The position numbers and the translations under genes were made by a program. From Candidatus Gemmiger avistercoris (GTDB lineage Bacteria > Bacillota > Clostridia > Oscillospirales > Ruminococcaceae): a stretch of DNA of 50,740 bases. The stretch is from NCBI GenBank assembly GCA_019116705.1, contig DXBF01000016.1, positions 1 to 50,740 on the forward strand. Reading direction: 5' to 3'. The notes beneath the pieces were generated by a model. It worked only from the letters and a program-made list of their open reading frames with translations. It did no database searches and had not been told where the DNA came from. Shown one piece after another: positions 8,175 to 16,364 of this stretch. Position 1 is the stretch's first letter. Each line of letters opens with the position of its first letter.

Positions 8175-8312
8175 TTAAAACAGATCTGTGCGGTTATAAC
8201 TGTGCACACCGGACGGGATCACGTCGTTGTACACTTCCTCCGGCAGCCCGTACGGACGTTCCGGGTCCAGGAAACCATGCATCCATTCGGCCAAAGTATG
8301 CAGCTTCAACAT
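8175..8312 (-). CDS. Microprotein, 45 aa, unknown function
   Basis: The predicted product begins MLKLHTLAEWMHGFLDPE and ends HSYNRTDLF. It has no hydrophobic core, signal peptide or cysteine. Support for it being a real gene comes from context. There is an AAAGGAG ribosome site at good distance, a near-consensus promoter at 8344-8372 (TTGCAA-17-TATAAT), and a strong terminator after the stop codon, giving a compact monocistronic unit. I do not recognise a family. The transcript could alternatively act as a small RNA. Confidence 0.62.
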   Translation of the reverse strand: MLKLHTLAEWMHGFLDPERPYGLPEEVYNDVIPSGVHSYNRTDLF

Positions 8313-8343
8313 GCAGCCCATCTCCTTTCTGTTTTCTGATTCT

Positions 8344-8372
8344 ATTATATGCGATAGCCGTCTTTTTTGCAA
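8344..8372 (-). promoter_or_regulatory. Strong promoter for the 45-aa microprotein
   Basis: TTGCAA (8367-8372) and TATAAT (8344-8349) are separated by 17 bp on the minus strand. A 12-bp palindrome centred on TGTACA lies just upstream at 8379-8390. Confidence 0.75.
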
Positions 8373-8378
8373 GGTCCA

Positions 8379-8457
8379 TTTTGTACAAAATATAAAAAGT
8401 TATTTGTATATTTTCCACTATTTCGGCATATTGTACATATTTGCCTTGCATTTGTAC
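8379..8457. repeat. Three TGTAC-core repeats in an AT-rich island
   Basis: The perfect palindrome TTTTGTACAAAA is at 8379-8390, TTGTACAT at 8431-8438, and TTTGTACG at 8451-8458. A fourth TTTGTAC lies near 8634. The island is strikingly AT-rich compared with the surrounding coding DNA. The repeats may be operator sites for the small-gene promoter. Confidence 0.4.
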
Positions 8458-8460
8458 GCA

Positions 8461-8574
8461 TCAGGCGGACAGTTCCTCCCATGCTTCCTGCATGGTGTCC
8501 GCCGAAAAAAGGAACTCCCCCTGCTCCGAATAGACTTCGACGTGGCCGCCGACATACTTGAACTGCTGGGTCAT
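8461..8574 (-). CDS. Microprotein, 37 aa, beta-beta-alpha pattern
   Basis: The short frame encodes MTQQFKYVGGHVEVYSEQ, continuing with GEFLFSADTMQEAWEELSA. Two amphipathic strands joined by a turn and a C-terminal acidic helix suggest a folded mini-domain rather than random sequence. A GAAAGGCGG element precedes the ATG at 8574 with a longish spacing. I do not recognise the family. No clear terminator separates it from the 45-aa gene downstream; the AT-rich island lies between them. Confidence 0.58.
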   Translation of the reverse strand: MTQQFKYVGGHVEVYSEQGEFLFSADTMQEAWEELSA

Positions 8575-8662
8575 GGTAGGTACCGCCTTTCTCTTTTTTC
8601 TGTTACCATGATACCGCATCAGCAGTCCCAAAATTTGTACTTTCACGCCGCGGACCGGCGCT

Positions 8663-9049
8663 TCATGTCCGATAAACGGGACGCACAGTAAACCGCCGCG
8701 CCACCCGCAGCACCAGGATGACCCAGCCGCACAGCAAAAACCAGTACAGGCAGTAGCGCGGGCAGACCAGCCCTGCCAGGTTGCCCCATTCGGCGCTGTA
8801 ATCCCACACGGCGATGTGCAGCACCTCCCGGCAGGCCAGGCCGATGCACACTTCCAGCCCGCTGACGGCGGCAGCCCCCGCCCCCGCTGCCAGCGGCAGG
8901 CAGACCGGGCGGACGGCCAGCGCCTGCAGCACGCACAGGCAGATCCCGCCCGCCAAAAACATCGTCCAGTGGCTGGCGCCGCGCCAGGCCAGTTCAATAG
9001 CCAGGTACCCGCCCCCGCCCAGCAGAAACAGCATCGCCCGTTCCAACAT
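8663..9049 (-). CDS. CmpB-like putative ABC-transporter membrane protein
   Basis: The 128-residue protein has four hydrophobic segments and contains REVLHIAVWDYSAEWGNLAG followed by LVCPRYCLYWFLL. These match the diagnostic region of the small 'putative ABC-transporter type IV' (CmpB-like) family common in Firmicutes, whose function is unclear. The copy looks slightly short at its N-terminus. The ATG at 9049 follows a GGGGAGGG ribosome site at 9057-9064, which is also the 3' arm of the pncB terminator. Translation may therefore depend on that hairpin being open. Confidence 0.72.
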   Translation of the reverse strand: MLERAMLFLLGGGGYLAIELAWRGASHWTMFLAGGICLCVLQALAVRPVCLPLAAGAGAAAVSGLEVCIGLACREVLHIAVWDYSAEWGNLAGLVCPRYCLYWFLLCGWVILVLRVARRFTVRPVYRT

Positions 9050-9051
9050 AC

Positions 9052-9095
9052 AAAAACCCTCCCCGTCATACTGGCCTTAGTATGCACGGGGAGGG
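9052..9095 (-). terminator. pncB terminator overlapping the next gene's ribosome site
   Basis: On the minus strand a 10-bp GC stem (9086-9095 with 9057-9066) carries an apical 5-bp stem (9080-9084 with 9067-9071) and is followed by TTTTT at 9052-9056. The 3' arm contains GGGGAGGG, 7 nt before the ATG at 9049. Confidence 0.85.
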
Positions 9096-9120
9096 CTTTC
9101 TGTAACCAAATCGTAATGAA

Positions 9121-10566
9121 TTATTTGGACAATTTTTTCAAAAGAGCGCTGCGGGTATCCCACAGTTTCTGGCTCAGGTCCACGTAATAGCGGTGGGGGT
9201 TCTCAAACCGCTTGACTTCGTCCCACAGGGTGTTGACCTGGGCCTTGCAGAATTTCTTGATGTCGTCCAGGCCGGGGCTGGTGTACACGCGCTTGCCGTG
9301 GTCGTAGAGGAGGGTGGACAGGCAGCGTGCCGTACAGTTGACGTAGGTGCGTTCTTTCCAGGTTTCGATGGGGTCGAACAGTGTGATGCCGTGGCGGGTC
9401 TCCACCTGTTCGTCGGCCAGCGTGACCAGGTCGGCCATGGCCTTGCCGTCCTCATCGTAGATACGCCATACTTTTTTAAGGCCCGGGATCGTCATTTTTT
9501 CCGCCGACTCCGACAGTTTCATCTTGGGCGTATAGCTGCCGTCCTCCTCCTTGACGGCGGCCAGCTTGTACACCCCGCCGAACACCGGGTCGCTCTTGGC
9601 GGTGATCATGTTTTCACCGATGCCGAAGCTGTCCACCCGGGCGCCCTGCAGGATCAGGTCGCGCACAATGTACTCATCCAGGCTGTTGGAAGCGCAGATG
9701 GGGCAGTCGGGATAACCCGCGGCGTCCAGCATCTTGCGCGCTTTCTTCGAGAGGTAGGCGATGTCGCCCGAGTCGATGCGGATGCCCTTGGGCCGCTTGC
9801 CCATGGGCTTGAGCACCTCGTCGAACACCCTGATGGCGTCTGGCACGCCGTGCCGCAGCACGTTGTAGGTGTCCACCAACAGCACACAGGCGTCAGGGTA
9901 CAGTTCTGCGTACGTCTTGAAAGCGTCGTATTCGCTGGGGAACATCTGCACCCAGCTGTGGGCCATGGTGCCCGAGGCGGGGATGCCGAAATCCCGGGCG
10001 GCCATGACGCAGGAGGTGGACCCGCAGCCGCCGATGTAGGCTGCGCGGGCGCCGAAGTAGGCGGCGTCATACCCCTGGGCGCGGCGGGCGCCGAACTCCA
10101 TGACCGGCCGGCCCGCAGCGGCCCGCACGATGCGGTTGGCCTTGGTGGCGATAAGGCACTGGTGGTTGAAAGTGACCAGCAGCAGGGTCTCCAGCAGCTG
10201 GCACTCGATGGATGGGCCCTCCACCGTGACGATGGGTTCCTGGGGGAAGATCGGCATGCCTTCCTCAATGGCCCAGATGGTGCAGTGCAGCCGGAAGTGC
10301 GCCAGATAGTCCAGGAACGCCTCGTGGAAGATGCCGGTGGAACGCAGGTAGTCGATATCCTCCCCCGTGAATTCCAGATGGTCCACCGCGTCCATGAATT
10401 GCTGCAGTCCGGCCATGATGGCGTAGCCGCCGCCGTCCGGGACACGCCGGAAAAACATATCAAAGACGGCGGTCTTGTCCTGGTAGCCCTCGTGGAAATA
10501 CCCGGCCGACATCGTCAGTTCGTAGAAATCCGTCATCATCGTCAGGTTGCGCTTCACGTCCAGCAT
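9121..10566 (-). CDS. pncB: Nicotinate phosphoribosyltransferase
   Basis: Converts nicotinate and PRPP to nicotinate mononucleotide in NAD salvage. The 481-residue length fits the Firmicutes PncB branch. Key segments are LTMMTDFYELTMSAGYF at the N-terminus, EFGARRAQGYDAA, SGTMAHSWVQ near the phosphorylated-His region, and KGIRIDSGDIAYLSKKAR for phosphoribose binding. It begins 15 nt after the carboxypeptidase gene ends and is probably expressed with it. A strong terminator follows. Confidence 0.95.
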   Translation of the reverse strand: MLDVKRNLTMMTDFYELTMSAGYFHEGYQDKTAVFDMFFRRVPDGGGYAIMAGLQQFMDAVDHLEFTGEDIDYLRSTGIFHEAFLDYLAHFRLHCTIWAIEEGMPIFPQEPIVTVEGPSIECQLLETLLLVTFNHQCLIATKANRIVRAAAGRPVMEFGARRAQGYDAAYFGARAAYIGGCGSTSCVMAARDFGIPASGTMAHSWVQMFPSEYDAFKTYAELYPDACVLLVDTYNVLRHGVPDAIRVFDEVLKPMGKRPKGIRIDSGDIAYLSKKARKMLDAAGYPDCPICASNSLDEYIVRDLILQGARVDSFGIGENMITAKSDPVFGGVYKLAAVKEEDGSYTPKMKLSESAEKMTIPGLKKVWRIYDEDGKAMADLVTLADEQVETRHGITLFDPIETWKERTYVNCTARCLSTLLYDHGKRVYTSPGLDDIKKFCKAQVNTLWDEVKRFENPHRYYVDLSQKLWDTRSALLKKLSK

Positions 10567-10581
10567 GGTCGTTCCTCCCTG

Positions 10582-11922
10582 TTATTTATTTTCGCTTTCG
10601 CGGCTCCATACGCCCAGAATCGACAGCACCCAAATAAAGGCGTAGACCGCCACCACCGCCATCGTCAGCATGATGACGACCTTGAAATAGGTGCTGGAGA
10701 AAAATTCCCCGATGCGGGAGATGGTGTACAGCACCTGGTTGCGGGAAACGTCGCTGCCCGCGATCAGATCCACCGTGCCGATGGTCTGCCCCTGGATGGT
10801 CAGCGTAACGGTGCCCACCACGTCCCCCTGATGGATGGGCGCGGTCAGGGAATCCGGCAGATCGAAGCTCTGTTCTGTCAGGGCAGCGCCGCCCTCCCGG
10901 GGCAGCAGGGTCATCATGTCGTCGGCGGGATAAAGCATGATGGTGTCGGTCTGGGTGGAATAGCGGATGCGGCTTTCGGTGATGGGCTGGGTGGTATCCA
11001 GCGCCGGGGACACGGTGTAGGTGGCAAAGACCCAGTCCATCAGCGTGGCGGTCTCCCGCAGGGCCGGGCGGCCGCCCTCCTCATCCGCCGAGTTGGGGAC
11101 GTTGAGCAGCACGCTGATATAGTTTTCGCCGTCCTGGCTGTGCCAGCCCGCGAAGTTCTGCCACTCGCCCAGGCTGCCGGTCTTGCCGCCCTTGTTGTAT
11201 TCCCGGTAGTAGCTGGTGTTGCAGACCAGCTTGTTGGTGTTCTGGATGATATAAGTGCCCGCCGTGGGGTAATTTTCGTTGGTGCCCATATCGTAGCTGG
11301 GCGTCGCCATGACGGTGGCCACAATGTCGTAGGCGGTCAGGGCACGCAGGATCAGGTAAGCGTCCCGGGCCGTGGTCACGTTGCCTTCGTCCAGGCCGCA
11401 GGGATCGGTGAAGGTGGTGCCGGTGCAGCCGATGGCCGCCGCCTCGTCGTTCATCATGGCGACAAAGTTGTCGATGCTGCCGCCGCCCATGTAGTCGGCC
11501 ACGATGTAGGCCGCCTCATTGGCGCTGGGCAGCAGCATGGCGTAGAGCAGGTTGCGCAGGGTCTGGGTATCGCCGCGGCGGATGTCCGCCGTGGAAGCGT
11601 TGGTGGTCTGCTCCCAGATCAGATCGTAGATATAACTGGGCGCCGTGAGCGTGATGGTGTCCAGCTGATCCTGGTACTGCTCCAGCATGAGCAGGCAGGT
11701 CATCATCTTGGTCAGGCTGGCCGCCTGGAACTGGGTCTCGCTGTCCTTTTCATATACCACGATGTTGGTGTCCAGGTTCACAACGTAGGCCGCCGGGGCC
11801 GTCAGCGCCGGCGCGTCCTCCGCCAGCAGGCTGGTGGTTTCCCCTTCCGCAGCCACCGGCAGCGTCAGCAGCAGGCTGAGCAGAGCGGCGCACAGCAGAG
11901 CGCAGATCTTTTTCATAGGCAT
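10582..11922 (-). CDS. D-alanyl-D-alanine carboxypeptidase (penicillin-binding protein 5/DacF type)
   Basis: Exported serine peptidase that trims the terminal D-Ala of peptidoglycan stem peptides. All three active-site motifs are present: SLTK (residues 69-72), SAN (133-135) and KTG (247-249). A signal peptide occupies residues 1-25 (hydrophobic CALLCAALLSLLLTLPVAA). The C-terminal region carries a transmembrane anchor near residues 410-435 rather than only an amphipathic helix. DacF-type enzymes in sporulators act on the spore cortex, but this cannot be told apart here from a vegetative enzyme. The start at 11922 follows AGAGGG; a promoter lies at 11957-11984. Confidence 0.93.
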   Translation of the reverse strand: MPMKKICALLCAALLSLLLTLPVAAEGETTSLLAEDAPALTAPAAYVVNLDTNIVVYEKDSETQFQAASLTKMMTCLLMLEQYQDQLDTITLTAPSYIYDLIWEQTTNASTADIRRGDTQTLRNLLYAMLLPSANEAAYIVADYMGGGSIDNFVAMMNDEAAAIGCTGTTFTDPCGLDEGNVTTARDAYLILRALTAYDIVATVMATPSYDMGTNENYPTAGTYIIQNTNKLVCNTSYYREYNKGGKTGSLGEWQNFAGWHSQDGENYISVLLNVPNSADEEGGRPALRETATLMDWVFATYTVSPALDTTQPITESRIRYSTQTDTIMLYPADDMMTLLPREGGAALTEQSFDLPDSLTAPIHQGDVVGTVTLTIQGQTIGTVDLIAGSDVSRNQVLYTISRIGEFFSSTYFKVVIMLTMAVVAVYAFIWVLSILGVWSRESENK

Positions 11923-11956
11923 GGTGTCCCTCTGATGCAAGGTTGGTCTTGTGTTT

Positions 11957-11984
11957 AGTATAGCAAACTCTCCCCCGAAATAAA
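11957..11984 (-). promoter_or_regulatory. Promoter of the carboxypeptidase-pncB operon
   Basis: On the minus strand, TGCTATACT forms an extended -10 (TATACT at 11957-11962), with TTTATT 16 bp upstream (11979-11984). Confidence 0.55.
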
Positions 11985-11995
11985 AGAGTGCGCTG

Positions 11996-14038
11996 TCAAT
12001 TCATGGCCCCGGCGGTGGCGAACAGGCGTTCGACCTCGTCCGAGAGGGCCCGGTGCACCGGGTCGGTCAGGTTGGGGTCCGCCGCCAGCAGGGTCCTGGC
12101 TTCCTCCTGGGCGACGCGCAGGGTGCGGGTATCCTGCACCAGATCCGCCACCCGCAGGGTGGGCAGGCCATGCTGGGCTTCCCCGAAGAAATCGCCGGGA
12201 CCCCGGGTCTCCAGGTCATATCTGGCCACCGCGAAGCCGTCCGCCGTATGGCACAGGAAACGCAGGCGCTCCCGCACCGCGTCGCTTTCATGGTCCGAGA
12301 TCAGGATGCAGCAGGAATCCGCCGCGCCGCGCCCCACGCGGCCCCGCAGCTGGTGCAGCGCCGACAGGCCGAAGCGTTCGGCGTTCTCAATGACCATCAC
12401 GGTGGCGTTGGGCACATCGACCCCCACCTCGATGACGGTGGTGGAGACCAGCACGTCCAGTTCCCCCTCTTTGAACTGCCGCATGACCTCGTCCTTCTCT
12501 TTCGGCTTCATCTTGCCGTGCAGAAGGCCGATGCGGCGGCCCGGCAGCAGCGGGCAGGCCACCTCGGCGTAGTAGGTCTTGACCGCCTGCATCCCGGCAT
12601 CCAGTTCGTTCTCCTCGATGGCCGGGCAGACGATGTACGCCTGATGCCCGGCGGCGATCTGCTTGTCGAGGAAGCCGTACATATCCCGCCGCTTTTTGCC
12701 GGTGATGAACCAGGTCTTGATGGGTTTGCGGCCCGGCGGCAGTTCATCCAGCACCGAAATATCCAGGTCGCCGTACATCAGCAGGCCCAGGGTGCGCGGG
12801 ATGGGGGTGGCGCTCATGACCAGCAGGTGCGGGCTTTGGGCCTTGCCTGCCAGCAGCCCGCGCTGCCGCACGCCGAAGCGGTGCTGTTCGTCCACGATGG
12901 CAAGCCCCAGGTTGCGGAACTGGACGGAATCGGTCAGCACCGCATGGGTTCCCACCACCAACCCGGCCCGGCCGTCTGCGATGGCCGCCAGGGCGATCTT
13001 CTTTTCGCTGGCTTTCATGCCGCCCACCAGCAGCGTCACATTGACGCCGAAAGGCTCCAGCCTGTCCGCCAGGTTGGCCGCATGCTGCCGGGCCAGGATC
13101 TCGGTGGGGGCCAGCATGGCGCTCTGCCAGCCGTTCTGGGCGGCGAACCAGATGGCGGCCGCCGCCACCAGCGTTTTGCCGCTGCCCACGTCCCCCTGCA
13201 GCAGCCGGTTCATAGGCGTCCGGGCGCACAGGTCCTGCACGATCTCCCCGGTAGCGCGGCGCTGGGCCCCCGTGGGGGCATAGGGCAGGCTGCGCCAGAA
13301 CGGTTCCAGGTCCAGCGGCCGCATGGGGGCGCTGGCGGCCCGGCGCCCGTGGCTGCGCAGCAGGAAGATGCCGATCTGCAGCAGGTACAGTTCCTCAAAA
13401 ATCAGCCTGCGTCGGGCCGCCGCCAGGTCTGCATGATCCCGCGGCGCATGAACGGCGCGCACGGCCTGCGCCTTGGGGGGCATTTTATAACGCGTCAGCA
13501 ATTCCGGCGGCAGCGGGTCCTGAAGCTCGTCCACATAGGCCAGCGCCGCCCGGGCGCAGGCCGCCTGCCGGGCCGCGGGCAGGCCCTCGGTGCCGTGGTA
13601 GACCGGCACAAAGGGGCTTTCGGCCACCTGGGCCTCGGTACGTACCAGCGGATGCAGCAGTTCCCGATGGGTCATATTGCCGCTGATGCGCCCCTCGAAG
13701 TAATAGGTCTGCCCGGTGATGAGTTTTTCCGCCGCGTAGGAGGCGTTGAACCAGGACAGCGCCAGCACGCCGGAATCATCCGCCGCCAGCACGCGGGTAA
13801 GCACCCGCCCGCCCTTGATGCGCCGGGGCGGTTCCTTCTGCAGCACCGTGGCCCTGACGCAGCAGTCCACATCGTAGGGTGCGCCCGCAATGGGATAAGG
13901 CTGGGTATAGTCGATGTATTTGCGGGGGTAGCACAGCAGCAGGTCCCGGATGGTTTGAATACCCAGTTTCTCAAACTTTTTGGCAAAGGCAGGCCCCACG
14001 CCCTTGAGATACTGGATGGAACTGTTCAGATCCGCCAC
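11996..14038 (-). CDS. recG: ATP-dependent DNA helicase RecG
   Basis: Remodels stalled replication forks and branched DNA. The 680-residue protein has an N-terminal wedge/OB domain starting with SSIQYLKGVGPAFAKKFEKL. The helicase core follows, with Walker A LLQGDVGSGKT, motif II IVDEQHRFG, motif III VMSATPIPRTL, and a C-terminal RecA-like lobe ending in the QLRGRVGRG motif. A GTG start at 14038 is chosen: AGGGAGG lies 8 nt upstream and the length then matches the family. The upstream gene is the DAK2-domain kinase, an order typical of Firmicutes (yloU-yloV-recG). Confidence 0.96.
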   Translation of the reverse strand: MADLNSSIQYLKGVGPAFAKKFEKLGIQTIRDLLLCYPRKYIDYTQPYPIAGAPYDVDCCVRATVLQKEPPRRIKGGRVLTRVLAADDSGVLALSWFNASYAAEKLITGQTYYFEGRISGNMTHRELLHPLVRTEAQVAESPFVPVYHGTEGLPAARQAACARAALAYVDELQDPLPPELLTRYKMPPKAQAVRAVHAPRDHADLAAARRRLIFEELYLLQIGIFLLRSHGRRAASAPMRPLDLEPFWRSLPYAPTGAQRRATGEIVQDLCARTPMNRLLQGDVGSGKTLVAAAAIWFAAQNGWQSAMLAPTEILARQHAANLADRLEPFGVNVTLLVGGMKASEKKIALAAIADGRAGLVVGTHAVLTDSVQFRNLGLAIVDEQHRFGVRQRGLLAGKAQSPHLLVMSATPIPRTLGLLMYGDLDISVLDELPPGRKPIKTWFITGKKRRDMYGFLDKQIAAGHQAYIVCPAIEENELDAGMQAVKTYYAEVACPLLPGRRIGLLHGKMKPKEKDEVMRQFKEGELDVLVSTTVIEVGVDVPNATVMVIENAERFGLSALHQLRGRVGRGAADSCCILISDHESDAVRERLRFLCHTADGFAVARYDLETRGPGDFFGEAQHGLPTLRVADLVQDTRTLRVAQEEARTLLAADPNLTDPVHRALSDEVERLFATAGAMN

Positions 14039-14069
14039 GGTGCGCCCCTCCCTTCCGTTTGGAATATAG

Positions 14070-14108
14070 AAAAAGGCGAACTCGGAACTTCCCCAAATTC
14101 GCCTTTTT
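14070..14108 (-). terminator. Terminator after the fakA-like gene
   Basis: An 11-bp stem with a 17-nt loop (14098-14108 with 14070-14080) ends in a T run on the minus strand, just before the recG ribosome site. Read-through into recG is possible because recG lacks an obvious promoter of its own. Confidence 0.7.
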
Positions 14109-14127
14109 GCCGCGTTTTCCTTCCGGC

Positions 14128-15813
14128 TTACTCCACAGAAAGCATATAGTAGTAGACCGGCTGGCCGCCGTTGATGTGGCTGACCTCGATGTTGCCGCCG
14201 CACTTGGCGCGGACCATCTCGGTCGTGCGCTCGGCGTCCTCCTCGCTCACGTCACAGCCGGAGATCACCGTGATGAACTGGGTGTCCTTCCGGCGCATGG
14301 AGCGGGCCAGGCGGTAGGTCATTTTAACGATGTCGGTACCGGTGGCCACGATCTTGCCGTTCTCCAGCGCCATGATCTCGCCCTGCTTGATGGTCTTTCC
14401 GTCGAACTCGCTGTCGCGGGCCGCATACGTCACCAGGCCGGTACTGACATGGTCCGCCGCCTGCATCATGTTGACGGCGTTCTCGTCGGGTTTTGCCTCG
14501 GGGTCAAAATTCAGCATGGCTGTCATCCCCTGGGGGATCGTGCGGGTGGGCAGGACGATGACCTTGCGGTCGGCCAGCTTCTGGGCCTGCTCCGCGGCCA
14601 TGATGATGTTCTTGTTGTTGGGCAGGACCAGCACCGTCTTGGCGGGCACGCTCTGGATCGCCGCCAGGATATCCTCGGTGGAGGGGTTCATGGTCTGGCC
14701 GCCGCTGACCACAGCATCCACGCCCAGGTCGGCAAAGACGCTCTTCAGACCCTCGCCGGCAGCCACCGCCACAAAGCCGTATTCCCGCTCGGGGTCCACG
14801 GCCGCGTAGGTGAACTCACTGGCCTGCGCTTCTTCCGCCGCAGCCTGCTTTTCCAGCCCCTTGCCCTGTTTCTGGCGGGCCAGGAACTGCTCGTGCATAT
14901 TCTCGATCTTGAAATCGGTCAGGTAGCCGTACTTGATGGCCTCCGACAGCATCATGCCGGGGTCCGAAGTATGCACATGGCAATTGGCCACGTCGTCGTC
15001 CTCGATGACCACCACGGAATCGCCGTTGGATTCCAGGAAGGCGCGCAGGCGCGTCACGCTGGCGTCGGGGTTCTTGTGCAGCAGGAACTGGGTGCAGTAC
15101 CCGTTCTTGATGTCCTCCACTTTCATCAGATCGTCGGTGAAAACGCCCTTGCCCGCAGCCTCGCTGGAGACCTTGGGTTTGGCGGCCACCTCGGCGCCGG
15201 CGATGATCTCGCCGCCGTCAAAGACCTGCTTCATGCCCTCAAACACGACCAGGATGCCCTGCCCGCCGGCATCGACCACACCGGCTTTTTTCAGCACCGG
15301 CAGCAGGTTGGGGGTATCGGCCAGGGCCTCCCGCGCGGCGGCCATCATGGCGTCCCACATGGCGGGGATCTCCATGCCGGTGCACTGGGCGGCTTTCTCC
15401 GCCGCCAGGCGGGTCACCGTGAGGATGGTGCCCTCCGTAGGCTTCATGACCGCCTTATAAGCGGCATCCACGCCCATCTGCAGGGCGTTGGCCAGATCGG
15501 CGGCATCGGCTTCGGTCTTGCCTTTCAGCGCCTTGGAAAAGCCGCGGAACAGCAGGCTGGTGATAACGCCGGAATTGCCGCGCGCGCCGCGCAGCATGGC
15601 GGAAGCCGCCGTCTTGCTGGCTTCCGCCACCGTGCAGGTGTCGGGCAGGGCTTCCAGTTCCCGGCGGGCCGCGCCGACGGTCATGCTCATATTGGTGCCG
15701 GTATCTCCGTCGGGGACAGGGAAAACGTTCAGCTCATCCACGCGGGTGCGCTGATTGGCAATATTGTTGGCGCCGGAAAGGATGGCGTCACGCAGGGTCT
15801 GGCCAGTAATCAT
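14128..15813 (-). CDS. DAK2/DhaL-domain kinase, FakA (YloV)-like
   Basis: The N-terminal DhaL-type ATP-binding domain has the metal-binding motif DGDTGTN (residues 35-41). A central domain and a C-terminal DegV/DAK1-like part complete the 561-residue FakA architecture. In Staphylococcus and Bacillus, FakA phosphorylates fatty acids presented by FakB to feed phospholipid synthesis. Sequence cannot prove that activity here, and no FakB gene is in the window. It starts 20 nt after the asp23-like gene, in the same order as yloU-yloV. Confidence 0.88.
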   Translation of the reverse strand: MITGQTLRDAILSGANNIANQRTRVDELNVFPVPDGDTGTNMSMTVGAARRELEALPDTCTVAEASKTAASAMLRGARGNSGVITSLLFRGFSKALKGKTEADAADLANALQMGVDAAYKAVMKPTEGTILTVTRLAAEKAAQCTGMEIPAMWDAMMAAAREALADTPNLLPVLKKAGVVDAGGQGILVVFEGMKQVFDGGEIIAGAEVAAKPKVSSEAAGKGVFTDDLMKVEDIKNGYCTQFLLHKNPDASVTRLRAFLESNGDSVVVIEDDDVANCHVHTSDPGMMLSEAIKYGYLTDFKIENMHEQFLARQKQGKGLEKQAAAEEAQASEFTYAAVDPEREYGFVAVAAGEGLKSVFADLGVDAVVSGGQTMNPSTEDILAAIQSVPAKTVLVLPNNKNIIMAAEQAQKLADRKVIVLPTRTIPQGMTAMLNFDPEAKPDENAVNMMQAADHVSTGLVTYAARDSEFDGKTIKQGEIMALENGKIVATGTDIVKMTYRLARSMRRKDTQFITVISGCDVSEEDAERTTEMVRAKCGGNIEVSHINGGQPVYYYMLSVE

Positions 15814-15833
15814 CGTATGTTACACCTCATGTC

Positions 15834-16187
15834 TTAGTCTGCCAAAATATCGTCCACATACACATCAATGCGCGCGACCCGGAGGCCCGTGGCATGCTCG
15901 ACCTCGTCCTTTACGCGGTGGGTGATGCTTTGCGTGATCGTAGAGATATTGAGCCCATATCCCACTTTAATATGCAGCGCAATGACCAGACGCCCGCTCT
16001 CCTGCGTGACGGTCACGCCTTTGGGCGGCAGGCTGCCGGTACGCAGGGCGCTGCGCACAATGCTTTCCGCCGGGGCCTGCCCCATGGCCGCAATGCCGTA
16101 GCACTGCTTGGCCGCCTGCTCTACCAGCCCGGAAAAATAATCGTTGGTCAAAGAGATATGTCCGTAAGGATTCACTTTGGTGATCAT
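15834..16187 (-). CDS. Asp23/Gls24-family protein (YloU-like)
   Basis: The 117-residue cytoplasmic protein contains the family pattern GHISLTNDYFSGLVEQAAKQ, then VTQESGRLVIALHIKVGYG and a C-terminal VARIDVYVDDI. Asp23/Gls24 proteins are associated with envelope stress and, when anchored, with the membrane periphery. It has AAAGGAGG just before its ATG and an AT-rich promoter upstream. It heads the asp23-fakA-recG cluster. Confidence 0.9.
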   Translation of the reverse strand: MITKVNPYGHISLTNDYFSGLVEQAAKQCYGIAAMGQAPAESIVRSALRTGSLPPKGVTVTQESGRLVIALHIKVGYGLNISTITQSITHRVKDEVEHATGLRVARIDVYVDDILAD

Positions 16188-16221
16188 CTGCGATCCTCCT
16201 TTGTTGGGCTTAATCAGGCTT

Positions 16222-16250
16222 ATTATACACCATTTTTTCCCGTTTGAACA
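16222..16250 (-). promoter_or_regulatory. Promoter of asp23-fakA-recG
   Basis: TATAAT (16222-16227 on the minus strand) is a perfect -10. The best -35 is TGTTCA at 16245-16250 (17-bp spacer). It overlaps one arm of an 8-bp inverted repeat. Confidence 0.6.
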
Positions 16251-16281
16251 GTCTTTTGCAATAAAAATCTGGCAGACTGTT
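16247..16281. repeat. Inverted repeat AACAGTCT-N19-AGACTGTT between divergent genes
   Basis: Perfect 8-bp arms lie at 16247-16254 and 16274-16281. On the plus strand the repeat is followed by a T run, so it could form a weak hairpin upstream of the CBS gene. At the DNA level one arm overlaps the -35 region of the asp23 promoter. Confidence 0.5.
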
Positions 16282-16294
16282 TTTTAACATTCCA

Positions 16295-16324
16295 TTCACA
16301 AAGTTTACAAGGCGAACGTATATA
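16295..16324 (+). promoter_or_regulatory. Possible promoter of the CBS-domain gene
   Basis: TTCACA (16295-16300) and TATATA (16319-16324) are 18 bp apart, about 40 nt before the start codon. The match is moderate. Confidence 0.4.
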
Positions 16325-16364
16325 CTGGATAAAGAGCCCACTGCCAAAAGGAGTGTACCGATCC

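Noticed and set aside
9193-11958. A 921-codon open frame on the plus strand opposite pncB and the carboxypeptidase gene
   Set aside because: It spans two convincingly real genes and the gap between them, has a low-complexity His/Gly/Gln composition, and shows no start signals.
12053-14149. A 698-codon plus-strand frame opposite recG
   Set aside because: It is a shadow of recG with biased composition and no coding motif.
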